Source: Rhineura floridana (taxonomy: Eukaryota > Chordata > Lepidosauria > Squamata > Rhineuridae). From it: DNA of 64,000 bases. Position numbers and translations under genes: made by a program. The notes beneath the pieces are model-generated. The model was not told where the DNA came from. It searched no databases and saw nothing but the letters and a program-made list of their open reading frames with translations. The stretch lies in the NCBI RefSeq assembly GCF_030035675.1, contig NC_084483.1, forward strand, positions 147,657,425-147,721,424, read 5' to 3'. Every line of letters starts with the position of its first letter. Within the stretch, counting starts at the first letter, position 1. Positions 1 to 9,952 of the stretch are shown here, piece after piece.

Positions 1-787
1 TTTGTTTTATAGAAATGTATGTGCCTGAACCTACCAACATTCCAATTGAGAAGACAAATCATAGAGGAGCCAACGAACTCGAATCGCCAGTTTGGCCTAC
101 ACCCAGTAAAAATGACATTGTTCATATCCATAGAAGTAAGTTGTATTTCATTCAAACATGTCTCTCATGAATCATGGTCTGGATTGTTTGTGATCAAAAT
201 CACTCCAAAGAGTGATTTTTTAATATTTCCAGGTGAGTTTAAGAAAACCAGATTTCACTCCAGGGCCTAACTCCTGTATCTACCACCATGCCACTGTTAC
301 TGTGTTTCTGTTTCTTTTTATACCCAACTACTTAGGTGTTTCTTGTATATAGATACAAGTAATTTAGGTGTAATCTATGTTCACACCTATCACCTATTGC
401 AGATCACTTTCCAGTCCACCACCTATCTCACATTTGTGTTATAATATTAACATATTTGAGCATCTGAGTAAGGTCTTATGGTTTGGCAAGACTGAAACAA
501 CCTGAGGCAAAACAAATAATCATTCAACACAAGCAACACATTTGGGGAAAATCAACTTAATTTCATGCATATTTTTTAAAACTCCTAGCATTTTAACTAT
601 GGTTCCTATTCTGTATAGATGTTAAACTGGATTTAGATTGGTGAAAATGGTTTCCAAAGCTTGGCAAATATCTATAAAGCTTTCAGTAACTCCATCAAGT
701 GACATTAAACAAAACTCATCTTTATCAAGGAAAGCTTCCTTTGAAGTTTTTTTTTAAAATGAGGCTCTTGAGCCAAATCTCATATAT

Positions 788-1345
788 TTTTATTTTTTAC
801 TTATTTATTTCAAAAATTTATATACCGCTCTAGTTCCGAAACTCAGAATTCAGAGCGGTGAACATTAAAAAACAGAGATAATACAAAAACAGCATAATAG
901 AATACCTAAAAACAAATAAGTAAATTAATACTAAAAAGTTCGACAACAATCTCACTTCAAACATTAAAAGCTAGTTGAAACAGGTATGTTTTAATCCGCC
1001 GACGGAATTCAATGAGAGACGAGGAACGTCGTATCTCAGATGGTAAATTATTCCAAAGAGTAGGGGCTATGACTGAGAAGGCCTTCCTCCTGGTGTTCAT
1101 TTGGCAGATCATGAAAGTTGAGGGAATAATAAGAGTGCTTTCAGAAATCGATCTCATAGGGTGATAGGTTTTGAATTCAACGAGACAGTTTGTCAAATAT
1201 ACCGTCGCCAGTCCGTGAAGACCTTAAACGTTAGAACCAGAATCTTAAACTGATGTCTGGAGTTAATAGGGAGTCAGTGAAGATGGTAGAGAAGAGGTGA
1301 AGTATGAACCCGAGGACCAGTTTTAGTGATCATCCTCGCGGCCCC
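788..1345 (-). mobile_element. L2-like LINE, 3' end fragment
   Basis: Translated on the minus strand, 957-1196 gives the conserved C-terminal tail of L2-type ORF2, including AFSVIAPTLWNNLPSEIRR. The sequence to the left is the 3' UTR, ending in a TTTATTTATTT-type tail near 788-810. The orientation is antisense to CRIM1. The 3' UTR differs from that of the larger L2-like element in FEZ2 intron 3, so it is probably another subfamily. Everything 5' of about 1345 is lost, as expected of a truncated LINE copy. Confidence 0.7.
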
Positions 1346-1751
1346 TCAGGCAGAAAAAAACATAAGTACATATATTTACCAGATGAAACAATCAGACATG
1401 GTTGTTAACTTGGATGCTTCTTATAGAAAATTTTAAACATAAGGCAAAGGGCATAAGATACACCCTTATAAATATTTAGCAGGAAAGAACAAAAGCAATA
1501 ACTGCTCACATTATGTAAAGTTAAAAGAAAAATATGGTTATCCATGCACAAGCAAAAAGCACTTCTGTTTGTGCACCAGGGGAATGGGTTGCAAAATTCT
1601 GTCAGGCTTGAAGGACCACACGCACACCCGTTCCAGAGTGTAGTGTGATGGAATTGACTGCAAGCTGACAAAAAATTGGTGACTCCACTGCCAGAAATAT
1701 CTTCGGTTTGAGCATGGGGATCTTTGGATTCATCCCAATGTCACTGTTTGG

Positions 1752-2020
1752 CAATGACACATAACAGGGCTTTTGCAGTGGTGGCTCTCCATTTGTGGAA
1801 TGCTCTCCCCAGTGAGGTGTCAGTCTCCACCACTATTAACGTTAAGAAGGAATTTGAAAATATCCCTGTTTACCCAGACATTTGATGGTTGAAGAGGATT
1901 ATTCCTGGCAACCTGAAGATCAGTGATGAAATAATGTTTTTAACTGTGTTTTAGAATGTTTTTAACTGTAATTGTGCTTATGGTGTCTGTCTTGGGATTT
2001 TAAAAGTTGTGGAATGATTG
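1752..2020 (+). mobile_element. L2-like LINE, short 3' fragment (sense)
   Basis: The + frame reads NRAFAVVALHLWNALPSEVS followed by a stop near 1885. This is the same ORF2 C-terminal tail motif (AF.VVAP.LWN.LP) as in the larger L2-like copies. The following T-rich sequence to about 2020 is probably 3' UTR. It is an old, short copy lying just before the CRIM1 exon. Confidence 0.6.
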
Positions 2021-2074
2021 AGCTATTTTGTTACTTGATTGTTTGCTACTAACATGCTTATTCACACTTTTCAG

Positions 2075-2262
2075 ATATGGGTCATCTTCTGGGGGATTAT
2101 AGAGAAACCAGAGGATCGCATCCAAGTGCAGATGCATCTCTTAATTCCCTTGCCTGGGTGACAGTGCCCATCATGACAGCTCTAGTTCTTATCATAGCAC
2201 TTCTACTTGTCAATCAGAAAAAGCAATGGATACCAGTATCCTGTTACAGATCACCAACAAAG
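2075..2262 (+). CDS. CRIM1: CRIM1 exon: juxtamembrane and transmembrane segment
   Basis: This is an internal coding exon of CRIM1 (cysteine-rich motor neuron 1), a type I membrane protein with an IGFBP-like domain and chordin-type cysteine-rich repeats that binds BMPs at the cell surface. The exon starts after a pyrimidine-rich acceptor ending TTTTCAG and ends AAAG before GTAAAA. It enters with two leftover bases and ends in phase 0. It encodes a short Ser-rich extracellular stretch (SLNSLAWVTVP), one hydrophobic span (IMTALVLIIALLLV) and the start of the cytoplasmic tail (NQKKQWIPVSCYRSPTK). The cysteine-rich ectodomain exons lie upstream of the window. The call rests on the tail sequence and on the neighbouring gene FEZ2. 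Confidence 0.9.
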
Positions 2263-2498
2263 GTAAAAGAGTAAATGGAGTTCATATATTTATGCATTAA
2301 ACCACCTTTCTTCTACTGCAAGGGTTCAGTGTGAAGGATCTGATTACTGGATTCACAGAAGCCTTGGTCACTTTTGTGTATGCAGATTTCTCATAGAAAT
2401 AACAGAGCAAAATATTAGATCTTTGAGAAAGGAGTGATCTACATATAACCAATAAAGCGGCTTTCTCTACACACACATACACACAAAATAGTTGTACT

Positions 2499-2574
2499 GA
2501 GGCTGCAGTCCAATACATGTCTACTCATGTTCAATGGGAATACTCCCAGATAAGTGTGCATTGGATTGCAGCTT
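2499..2574. repeat. Palindromic squamate dispersed repeat
   Basis: Short repeat running from GAGGCTGCAGTCCAATACA to ATTGGATTGCAGC. The two halves are roughly complementary around a core resembling AATGGGANTTACTCC. Related copies occur at 12941, 18866, 20543 and 33699 in this window. I cannot name the family. Confidence 0.6.
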
Positions 2575-2789
2575 GAGCTGACTATTTTTAGCAGGCTATT
2601 CAGCCTTCTGTATTTTATACTCTGACTGTTTGAAACGTGTTGGTTTGGTATTTTTTGGTGATCTGGATTGTGCTTTCTAGCTTCTGATTGCTTCTCTATG
2701 ATGGCTAACTATAATGGTCATCAGTGAAAGCAATAAAGCTGAACTCAGTTGTTGCTCGCACTGCTAGAACTCATACTCACGTAAACCAA

Positions 2790-2945
2790 AGGAAAATGGA
2801 GATCTGCCTGATACCAGATCAGACCATTTGTCTATTCTGACTGGCAGCAGCTCTCCAGGGTCTCACCTGCTACCTGATTCTTTTAACTGGAGATCTTGAG
2901 GACTGAACCTGGAACTTTTTGCGTGCAAAGCATGAGCTAATTTGA
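2790..2945 (-). mobile_element. tRNA-derived SINE, minus copy
   Basis: The reverse strand resembles a tRNA-headed SINE. The segment GGAGATCTTGAGGACTGAACC is a decayed B-box region, followed by the body with CTGGCAGCAGCTCTCCAGGG and CCAGATCAGACCATTTGTCTA. It lies head-to-head with the next copy. Confidence 0.6.
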
Positions 2946-2949
2946 TGGC

Positions 2950-3092
2950 AGTAAATTCAGACCATAGCTCAGGTTCAATCTCTGGGATCTCCAGGTAGGA
3001 CGGTGAAAGATTCCTGTCTGAAATCCTGGTGAGATAATCCTGAGCTAGATGGGCCATGGTCTGACTTGGTAAAAGGCAGCTTTCTATGTAAA
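2950..3092 (+). mobile_element. tRNA-derived SINE, plus copy
   Basis: A partial copy of the same SINE in + orientation: GGTTCAATCTCTGGGATCTCC (B-box region), then body sequence CTGAGCTAGATGGGCCATGG and the tail AAAGGCAGCTTTCTATGTAA. With the previous copy it forms an inverted pair separated by only a few bases. Confidence 0.6.
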
Positions 3093-3526
3093 AGAAAATA
3101 CTATTTCACACAGCATATAATTAACTTACAAATTTCTTTACTACAAGATATGTCAAAGGCTACTAGCTTGTATGACTTTTTAAAAGCATTGGACAGTCTG
3201 ATGCTTTCTAGTCTAGGAAAGCCAATGCCGTAATTGGCATGTAAGATGTCCCAAGCCTCTTGATATTTTTGATGACTCTAGCAACTGCACATACTATTAA
3301 ACTGAGGGTATAATATCTGTTCCTATTCCTGGCTTATGAGCCTGAATTATGTTGTTACTTGGCTGGAAGTGGATGGCTGGTTTGTTCCCAAAGTGTGTTG
3401 TATGTTCATAATACAGCATGTGTTTTTCCTCTTTTCAATTAAAAAGAGGAGACAATTTTAAAAAACGTATGAAGATATACAGATATATCCTGACTTCCTA
3501 TATAATGTCTTTCTATTTTCAAACAG

Positions 3527-3703
3527 CCTTCCTGCCTAAACAATCAACTTGTGTATGTAGACTGCAAAAAAGGAACGATGGTTCAGGTGGACAGTTCTCA
3601 GAGGATGCTCAGAATTGCTGACCCAGACTCAAGATACAGTGGATTCTACAGCATGCAAAAACAGAACAACTTACAGGCAGATAATTTCTATCAGACGGTG
3701 TGA
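3527..3703 (+). CDS. CRIM1: CRIM1 terminal exon: cytoplasmic tail and stop
   Basis: The last coding exon has 58 codons plus a TGA stop at 3701-3703. It joins in phase 0 to the preceding exon. It reads PSCLNNQLVYVDCKKGTMV and ends MQKQNNLQADNFYQTV. The very high conservation of this tail is what identifies the gene as CRIM1. The tail is soluble, faces the cytoplasm and has two cysteines and a C-terminal Tyr-containing motif (FYQTV). No disruption is visible, so the gene looks functional in this part. Confidence 0.92.
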   Translation, partial: PSCLNNQLVYVDCKKGTMVQVDSSQRMLRIADPDSRYSGFYSMQKQNNLQADNFYQTV

Positions 3704-4849
3704 GAAGTTGTGCCCTTACCAAGAAATTAAGAAGAAACAAAGACTGAGTCTGCTATTAAAATAAGACTAGAATTGTGCACTTGCTTAGTGGATTGTATTG
3801 GATTTGTGACTTCATGTACAGCTCTAAGACCTTACTGGGATGGGCTCTGACTCCTGCACTGTGCCAGAACAAGCATTCCCATTTCTCCTTGCGATAACTG
3901 ACCAAGTGTTTTCTTAGAACCAAAGTTTTAAATCTTGTTAAGATGTTTTGCTTGTAACATAGTAATAGAGATTGTTTAGAAAGGGGAAATTGGGTTTGGG
4001 TTTGAGTGTTAAAAACAGGAATACTCAAAAGAAGAAAAGCTGATCAGCTTGGCATGGAGTCAAAGAAGAAAAGAATATAGTTTTTTCCTATCACTCCAAA
4101 ATAGCATCTATTGCAGTGAAGTATAAGCATAACCATACCTGAACTGAAATAACAAACTCTTTTTTTTTCAGCTGTACTACAAAAGATAGAACCTGTCACA
4201 TCATAGGTGTGGTATAGCCACAACTATGTTTTTCTATCTGATCAGAAGCTACAATAGCTAATGACATAATGAGGAAAACGTTAAAACAGATGCAAAGGGC
4301 AAATTATTGAAGATGTGTACAATTATAACTTGTGCTGCTTTTTGTTTTTCCTTTTGATGCTAATTGTCAAGTTTTTGGCAGTCAGCAAAAGTGGCTAAAG
4401 GACTGTATAATTCCTGCTATCGAGCACTGGATCTTTTGACAACAGTATTGGAGAGGGAACAAAAGAAAGGCAACATTTAAAACACCATCTGATTCCAGAG
4501 CTTGTGTGTGTGTTGTGTGTGTGTTGTGTGTCTTTTTTTTTTCCTTTTACCATTGTGTATCAGTTTCAGGTGGTTCAAAGATTTTTCATTGGAGGAAAAG
4601 AAATAGATTTTGTTGGATGAAGATCTTGCTCAGATTACTTTTTTATCATGTTAAGTTTTTTTCCTGTTACCAATTATGCAGACTAGAAACAACTTCCTTG
4701 CTAGGAAGCTGCTTAATTTTAATTGTATATTATTCAAGCACCTTTTTGGAAGCTGAGAAAGAAAGGAGATTGTGCTTCTTTAAAACTTTAGCTTTATAGA
4801 AATATTTATGTAAATATAGTTATGCTGGAAACAAAGCATTTGTATGTCT

Positions 4850-4970
4850 TTGTGTGTATATGTGTACATATGTATGTGTATACATATGCACCCTATATAT
4901 GTGTATATATATGTATATATACAGTATATATATGGTATTTATATATACAGTATATATCAGTATAATTTTG
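4850..4970. repeat. TG/TA simple-sequence tract
   Basis: Alternating purine-pyrimidine tract (GTGTATATGTGTACATATG and TATATATATGTATATATACAG). Much of it is self-complementary, so it could fold into a hairpin in the CRIM1 3' UTR. Confidence 0.85.
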
Positions 4971-6006
4971 TATTTTTCCCTGTTGAATGTATTTTTAACT
5001 GAGATTTTACCCAGAACAGAAACAGGCATTCCACATAATTGCATAATCATTTGTACTTAGGAAAGACCTACAATTTTATTTGATTGAAAGTGTGAGTATG
5101 CAAGTGTGTGTGCACGCGTGCCCTTGTGTTTGCATATGTGTACAGTATGTGCACAATTTTAGCAGTAAGCATTACTCTTGCTACTTGCTACATTTCAGGG
5201 TGTGTTTCTTTTTCTTTTCCTGCATGGCCTTAAAAAGGCCGTTAATTCAATGCATTGGCTAGATACACTGATAACATACAGGCAGCACTCATCAGTTCCA
5301 CAAAATAACAGCATCTGTACTTGGATATATTTGAAAACAGTTCTTTGAAACAATTACTAGAATAAAATCTACAACTAGCTGGAAGTTTGTTGCAGCTTGA
5401 CTCATAACTTAAACTATAACATACAACATTAACTTTTCCAAACAGGTCTTGGCACTTTTTTACTAACTGCCCATTTATGTGTTGCCTCTTTCTTTTACAG
5501 TTGCTTGTCATAAGACACAGATACCCAGTATGCGTAATGTGAAAAGAAAATGTATTTTTTTGTAAAGAAACTCTCAAGTATTGTTGTAAATACTTGGTCA
5601 GAGGTTACTGAACTTTAAAAATGAAAAACCTAATTTATTATATGACCTAATTTATTAATCTGAAGATTAACAAATGTCTTGTTTTAGAATATCAAAAAGT
5701 GTTCTAACTGTTCGCATCAAAGAGAAAAATAGGTGTATCATAAAGGCTCAACTTTCTTTCTGTTTATAAATTCAGTTTCCAAAAAACAAAGAGAATAATG
5801 TAGTTTCCCCCTCCCCCAAGCATTTTATACTTGTATGACAACACTGAAACCAATGTTACTGTTCATTTATTACCCAGATTCTGTCAAATCATCCATTCCT
5901 TTCACAAGAGTAAGCAGTCTTTATCCAGAAATTGTAAATGCTTGCTTTTATTTTACAATCAAGGCCATATTCTGAGAAATATTAGCAGGATATAGGACAT
6001 GGTGTA

Positions 6007-6057
6007 AAATGTTTTATTATTATTATTTTATATTATTATTATTATTATTATTATTTT
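6007..6057. repeat. (TTA)n microsatellite
   Basis: TTATTATTATT runs with one interruption, inside the CRIM1 3' UTR. Confidence 0.9.
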
Positions 6058-6265
6058 GAAGATATTATTTATCCTATGTGCTGTATCCATTACATTCTTT
6101 TACCTTGGTTCCTGTTGTGCTCTTGTAAGAGAAATGCAGATACAATTTTCTGGAAAAATTAAATAGATGCATATGTGGCACTTGGAGTGCACTGCAATTT
6201 GGCAGATTGCTTGTTTACTTTTTAAAATGTAAGATGGTTTCTTGTAATTTGGCTCTTGGCAGCAC

Positions 6266-6271
6266 AATAAA
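6266..6271 (+). terminator. CRIM1: Polyadenylation signal, probable CRIM1 end
   Basis: An AATAAA hexamer in the + strand, 2.56 kb after the CRIM1 stop, followed within 80 bp by a T-rich stretch (6331-6343) that may serve as the downstream element. Confidence 0.55.
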
Positions 6272-6290
6272 AAATAACTTGATGAACCTT

Positions 6291-8390
6291 TTACAAATTT
6301 AAATGGATTTCTTCTCCAAAGTGCCTTAATTTTTTTTTTTTTAGTGTTCTATTGTTCCTTAGCTGCATGGTGGCAAATAAGGTGTACAAGTGGAACCTGC
6401 CACAGAACGTTGTAGTGTAGGTACTCCTATTCAGGATTCTAGCAAACTATTGGGATGGTTGATGGGGATTTCTTTCCAATTTTTTTCCTGAACATCTTTT
6501 GTTTCTGCAAACTCTGGGTTTTGCCCAAATTTGCTAACTTCCCTTATGTGCATGGGTTGTAACATTTTGGCTTCATACAATTCTTAAAAATGGAGATCAC
6601 TGTTTTGTCCAACTTTTATCCTAATGCAGGGGTTGCCAACCTTTTTGGACCAGAAGGCACATTTCAGTTTTTACGAGAGTGCTGGGGGCACCAGTAACAA
6701 AATGGCTGCCATGGGGACATGGCATAACATAAAATTAGAGAGTAGACATGGTGAAGCTTTTCCCATAATAGTCTTCCCATACTAGAAGAGTCTGTTGAAT
6801 TTCTGCCTGGCATACAGCTGTTAAAGGTACAAGAACCCTGTTTTCCCCAGTGCTAACCCTAATCCAAAGCCTAGGCTGCCATTCTGTACCCACGTACTTG
6901 GGAGTAAGCCCCATTAAACACAAACACATTATTCTGTGTAGAAATATATGCCATTGTACTGTAAGTTAACTATACAGTGAATTCTTAACGAGTCCCTAGT
7001 CATTAGCTCATCTTTGCAAATTTTTCAGATTTGCCTTTTGGGTAGAGGGGGATTTTTTAACATTCACCCACACTTACTGTGTTCTAGTATTTGCAGAAAA
7101 TAACTTCTAGGGAGTACCTGATCTCAGATGAACCCACCACAGGAAAGATACATCCTGGTTCATAGGGGGAAAGGAAGAGCAAACAATGGAGATTCCAAAG
7201 ACGGGGGGGGAGACAGAAGCAGGAGAAGTGCCCTAAAAGGGAGACCAAAACAGCAGCTCCTTAGAACCCCAGAGATTTCTTTTTGCCTGATGTCCAAATA
7301 ACACACATCAATCGCAGCTCTAACTTTACTTATTTGGCTAACAACACTGACAGGCAGGAGCAGCCAGGCTGGCTCATTTCATGTAGAAGGGTACCTGCAC
7401 ATTTTGGTCCATACCTTTCTTTCTAAGAGGACTAGAGACTTATTTTAAATGAAATCTCAGATTCTAGGCTACCTGATGGGGGTTACCACTGAAGGCAATG
7501 GGTTCGTGACCTGTGTCCTAATGCATTGAAAATTGCTATTAGAGCTCTTAAAATGATTCCTATATGGAACAGAAACAAAGTATTTGAATCTGATTTACCA
7601 CATATTTGCCCATGTACTAAGTATATTCCTAATTAGTTTTGAGTGTCACACTGCCTCATTCATGGCAATGGACTCTTTGGCCCAGTTAAAAGATAAAGCT
7701 ACACCTAACCATGAATAAGTGCAAGCATACAGATACAGTAGAAATTGCAGCTGCTTCACTGCTCTCCGAGTCATCCTTTTGCTGCCCTAACCAGAGCTAA
7801 GCCATGGTTTGGCTTAGCATTATGTCTGACCGCAGGCTTGTAGTTATCTCCTCCATACAAACTATGTGAGATAAGCAAAGAACAAACCTTGCCTACAGCT
7901 CATGTTTTGTCTGGAGTGAGACAAACCATGAGCCTGGGTTCTGATGCAATGCTAAGCCAAGCCATAGCTTATCTTCAGGCAGTGTGTCAGCAAGAGGACC
8001 AGGGAAGGAGCAAAGCAGCCGTGAGTGCCTGTATGCTCACACATTTATGCTTAGCCATGGTTTTGTCTTAGCATTACATCTGGATTAGGCATTTGAGAAG
8101 GCCACTTGGAGAACTGCACCAAACATTCCACCCCATTTAAGAATTCATATCCTTAAACTAGTCCTTAAATGTAATATACACAATTCTTTTTGACAGTACT
8201 TTCAATACTTCATATGCCGCTAATCTTAACACACATCAAAAATGTTTACTTGACCAAGTGTTGCAGCAGTGTTGAGAGCATTTTAGTACAAGAAACATTT
8301 TTCAGACTAAAAGTTAATAGGAAGAGAATGGCACAGGAAGAAAGACAATATTTTTATATAACCAACAGGGCTGAATTGCCACTGTTGTAG
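6291..8390. other. Intergenic, mostly unassigned
   Basis: Between CRIM1 and the first hAT MITE. A segment beginning 6635 (CAGGGGTTGCCAACCTTTTT) looks like one end of a hAT-type element, but no matching second end was found. 6895-6925 (CTTGGGAGTAAGCCCCATTAA) is half of the palindromic dispersed repeat. The rest has no recognisable feature apart from the inverted-repeat region listed next. Confidence 0.5.
7790..8085. repeat. Inverted-repeat-rich element, possible MITE
   Basis: The word GGCTTAGCATTA and its complement recur: AAGCCATGGTTTGGCTTAGC at 7799-7818, ATGCTAAGCCAAGCCATAGC near 7949-7968 and TTAGCCATGGTTTTGTCTTAG near 8050-8070. The arrangement suggests a non-autonomous DNA element with internal palindromes. 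No target duplication was recognised. Confidence 0.4.
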
Positions 8391-8398
8391 GTGTACAC

Positions 8399-8754
8399 CA
8401 GGGATGGGGACCCTCCAGCCTAGGAGTCAAATGTGGCCCTCAAAGCCTCACCTCTCTATCTGGTCCTCAAAGCTCTCCCCAGCCCAGCCCTTATCAGCCC
8501 TGCTTTGCAACCTCCTGGAGTGTTTTTGCCTGGCAGGAATGTGCCCTTGAACTCAGTTAATGCTTCTTGCTTGCCTGGATGAAGAATAGAAGGGGATGTG
8601 TGAGTGTGAAGAAACTAGAGTGCTATATAATGATATTCACATTTGTTGTTCTCCCTACATTTGCTTCTAGCCCTGCCCAGCACTGACATGTGGCCCTTGA
8701 AAGGTTCCTCAGAAGGGAATGTGGCCCTCAGGCTGAAAATGTTCTCCACCCCTG
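8399..8754. mobile_element. hAT-type MITE with 8-bp target duplication
   Basis: The 356-bp element starts CAGGGATGGGGACC and ends GTTCTCCACCCCTG, which are imperfect terminal inverted repeats typical of hAT elements. It is flanked by GTGTACAC (8391-8398) and CTGTACAC (8755-8762), a 7-of-8 match to an 8-bp target duplication, the hAT length. It has no coding capacity. Internal words such as ATGTGGCCCTCA recur near both ends. Confidence 0.8.
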
Positions 8755-9012
8755 CTGTACACACAGCATCAAGCTTCTGATTGTAATTCCATCATATACA
8801 GTGCCTTGCAAAAATACTCAGACCCCTGACTAATGTTCTCATATTACCAAATTACAAATGGTACATTGTAATTTTGTTCTGTATGATATTTTGAAACACT
8901 GAAACTCAAAACCAATTATTGTAAGGTGACATTGGTTTTATGTTGGGAAATGTTTGTAATAAACATAAAAAACTGAAACATGTTGCTTGCATAAGTATTC
9001 AACCCACACGCA

Positions 9013-9940
9013 TTAATATTTGGTAGAGCCACCTTTCGCTGCAAAAACAGCTTTAAGTCTTTTGGGGTATGTACCACCTTTGCACACAGTATCAGAGGGA
9101 TTTTGGCCCATTCTTCTTGGCAGATTCACTCCAGGTTGTTCAGGTTGGTTGGACTTCCCTTGTGGACCACAATTTTCAAGAGCGCTACAGATTCTCAATG
9201 GGATTGAGACCAGGACTTTGACTGGACGTCTGGACCACTGTAGGACATTCACCTTTTTGTTCCTGAGCCCCTCCAGTGTTGTGTTGGCCTTCTGCTTGGG
9301 ATCATTGTCCTGCTGAAAAGTTCATTTCCTCCCAAGCTTCAGTTTTTTAGTGGACTGAAGCAGGTTCTCTTGCAGTATTTCCCTGTATTTTGCTCCGTTC
9401 ATTCTTCCTTTGATTATAACAAGATGCCCAGTCTCTGTTGTTGAGAAGAATCCCCCCAGCATGATGCTGCCACCACCATATTTCACTGGGTGTGTCTTGA
9501 GGCATGGACAGTGTTAGGTTTGCACCACACATAGCACTTTGAGTTTTGGTCAAAATGTTCTGTCTTGGTCTCATCTGACCACAAAACCTTTTCCCACGTG
9601 GCAGCTGGGGCATTCTCATACTTTCTGGCAAACTCCAGACATGCTTTCAGATTACTTTTTGAGTAATGGTTTCTTTCTTGCCACCCTCCCATACAGGCCG
9701 CTGTTATGCAGAGCTCTTGATATGGTTGACTGGTGCACCATTAATCATCTCAAAGCCACTGAACTCTGTAGCTCCTTCAAAGTGATTATTGGCCTCTGTG
9801 TGGCTTCTCTCACAAGTCCCCTTCTTGTTCAAGCGCTGAGTTTTGAGGGATGGCCTTTTCTTGGCAGTGCCTGGGTGGTGTGATGCAGCTTCCACTTCCT
9901 GATTATTGATCCAACTGTGCTCACTGGAATATCCAAACAC
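9013..9940 (-). pseudogene. Tc1-like transposase, decayed
   Basis: Remnant of a DDE transposase that would cut and paste the surrounding element. Minus-strand pieces lie in different frames. 9704-9940 is N-terminal (KKRPSLKTQRLNKKG, part of the HTH region). 9483-9692 holds the second catalytic aspartate in VLWSDETKTEHFD. 9347-9631 and 9013-9252 carry the C-terminal half ([14 protein letters not shown]). At least three frame shifts and several stops make it non-functional. The region nearest the start continues after the L1 insertion, from 11801 on. Confidence 0.8.
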
Positions 9941-9952
9941 TTGGATATTATT
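9937..9952. repeat. Target site duplication, left copy
   Basis: ACACTTGGATATTATT, repeated exactly at 11785-11800 on the other side of the L1-derived insertion. The 16-bp length is typical of L1 target-primed insertion. Confidence 0.93.

Larger units (their letters stand above)
1..2074 (+). other. CRIM1: CRIM1 intron (partial), with LINE fragments
   Basis: This is the intron upstream of the CRIM1 transmembrane exon, inferred because that exon begins with a clear acceptor at 2073-2074. It holds two LINE 3' fragments, listed separately. In 1-780 and 1346-1750 I see only AT-rich unique-looking sequence with short chance reading frames and nothing I can assign. Confidence 0.6.
2263..3526 (+). 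other. CRIM1: CRIM1 last intron
   Basis: Intron between the transmembrane exon and the terminal exon, bounded by GTAAAA and TTTCAAACAG. It carries one palindromic dispersed repeat and a head-to-head pair of tRNA-derived SINE copies, listed separately. The rest is AT-rich without recognisable features. Confidence 0.8.
3704..6290 (+). other. CRIM1: CRIM1 3' UTR (end inferred)
   Basis: Sequence after the CRIM1 stop, AT-rich and free of recognised mobile elements, which fits a long conserved 3' UTR. A polyadenylation signal AATAAA sits at 6266-6271, in AGCACAATAAAAAATAAC, and is the best candidate for the main end. Simple repeats inside are a TG run near 4503-4530, a TG/TA tract at 4850-4970 and a TTA run at 6007-6057. 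The exact cleavage site is inferred. Confidence 0.6.

Noticed and set aside
4820-5050. Overlapping open frames on both strands in the TG/TA tract
   Set aside because: Produced by simple sequence in the CRIM1 3' UTR; low complexity (Tyr/Ile/His repeats), no gene.
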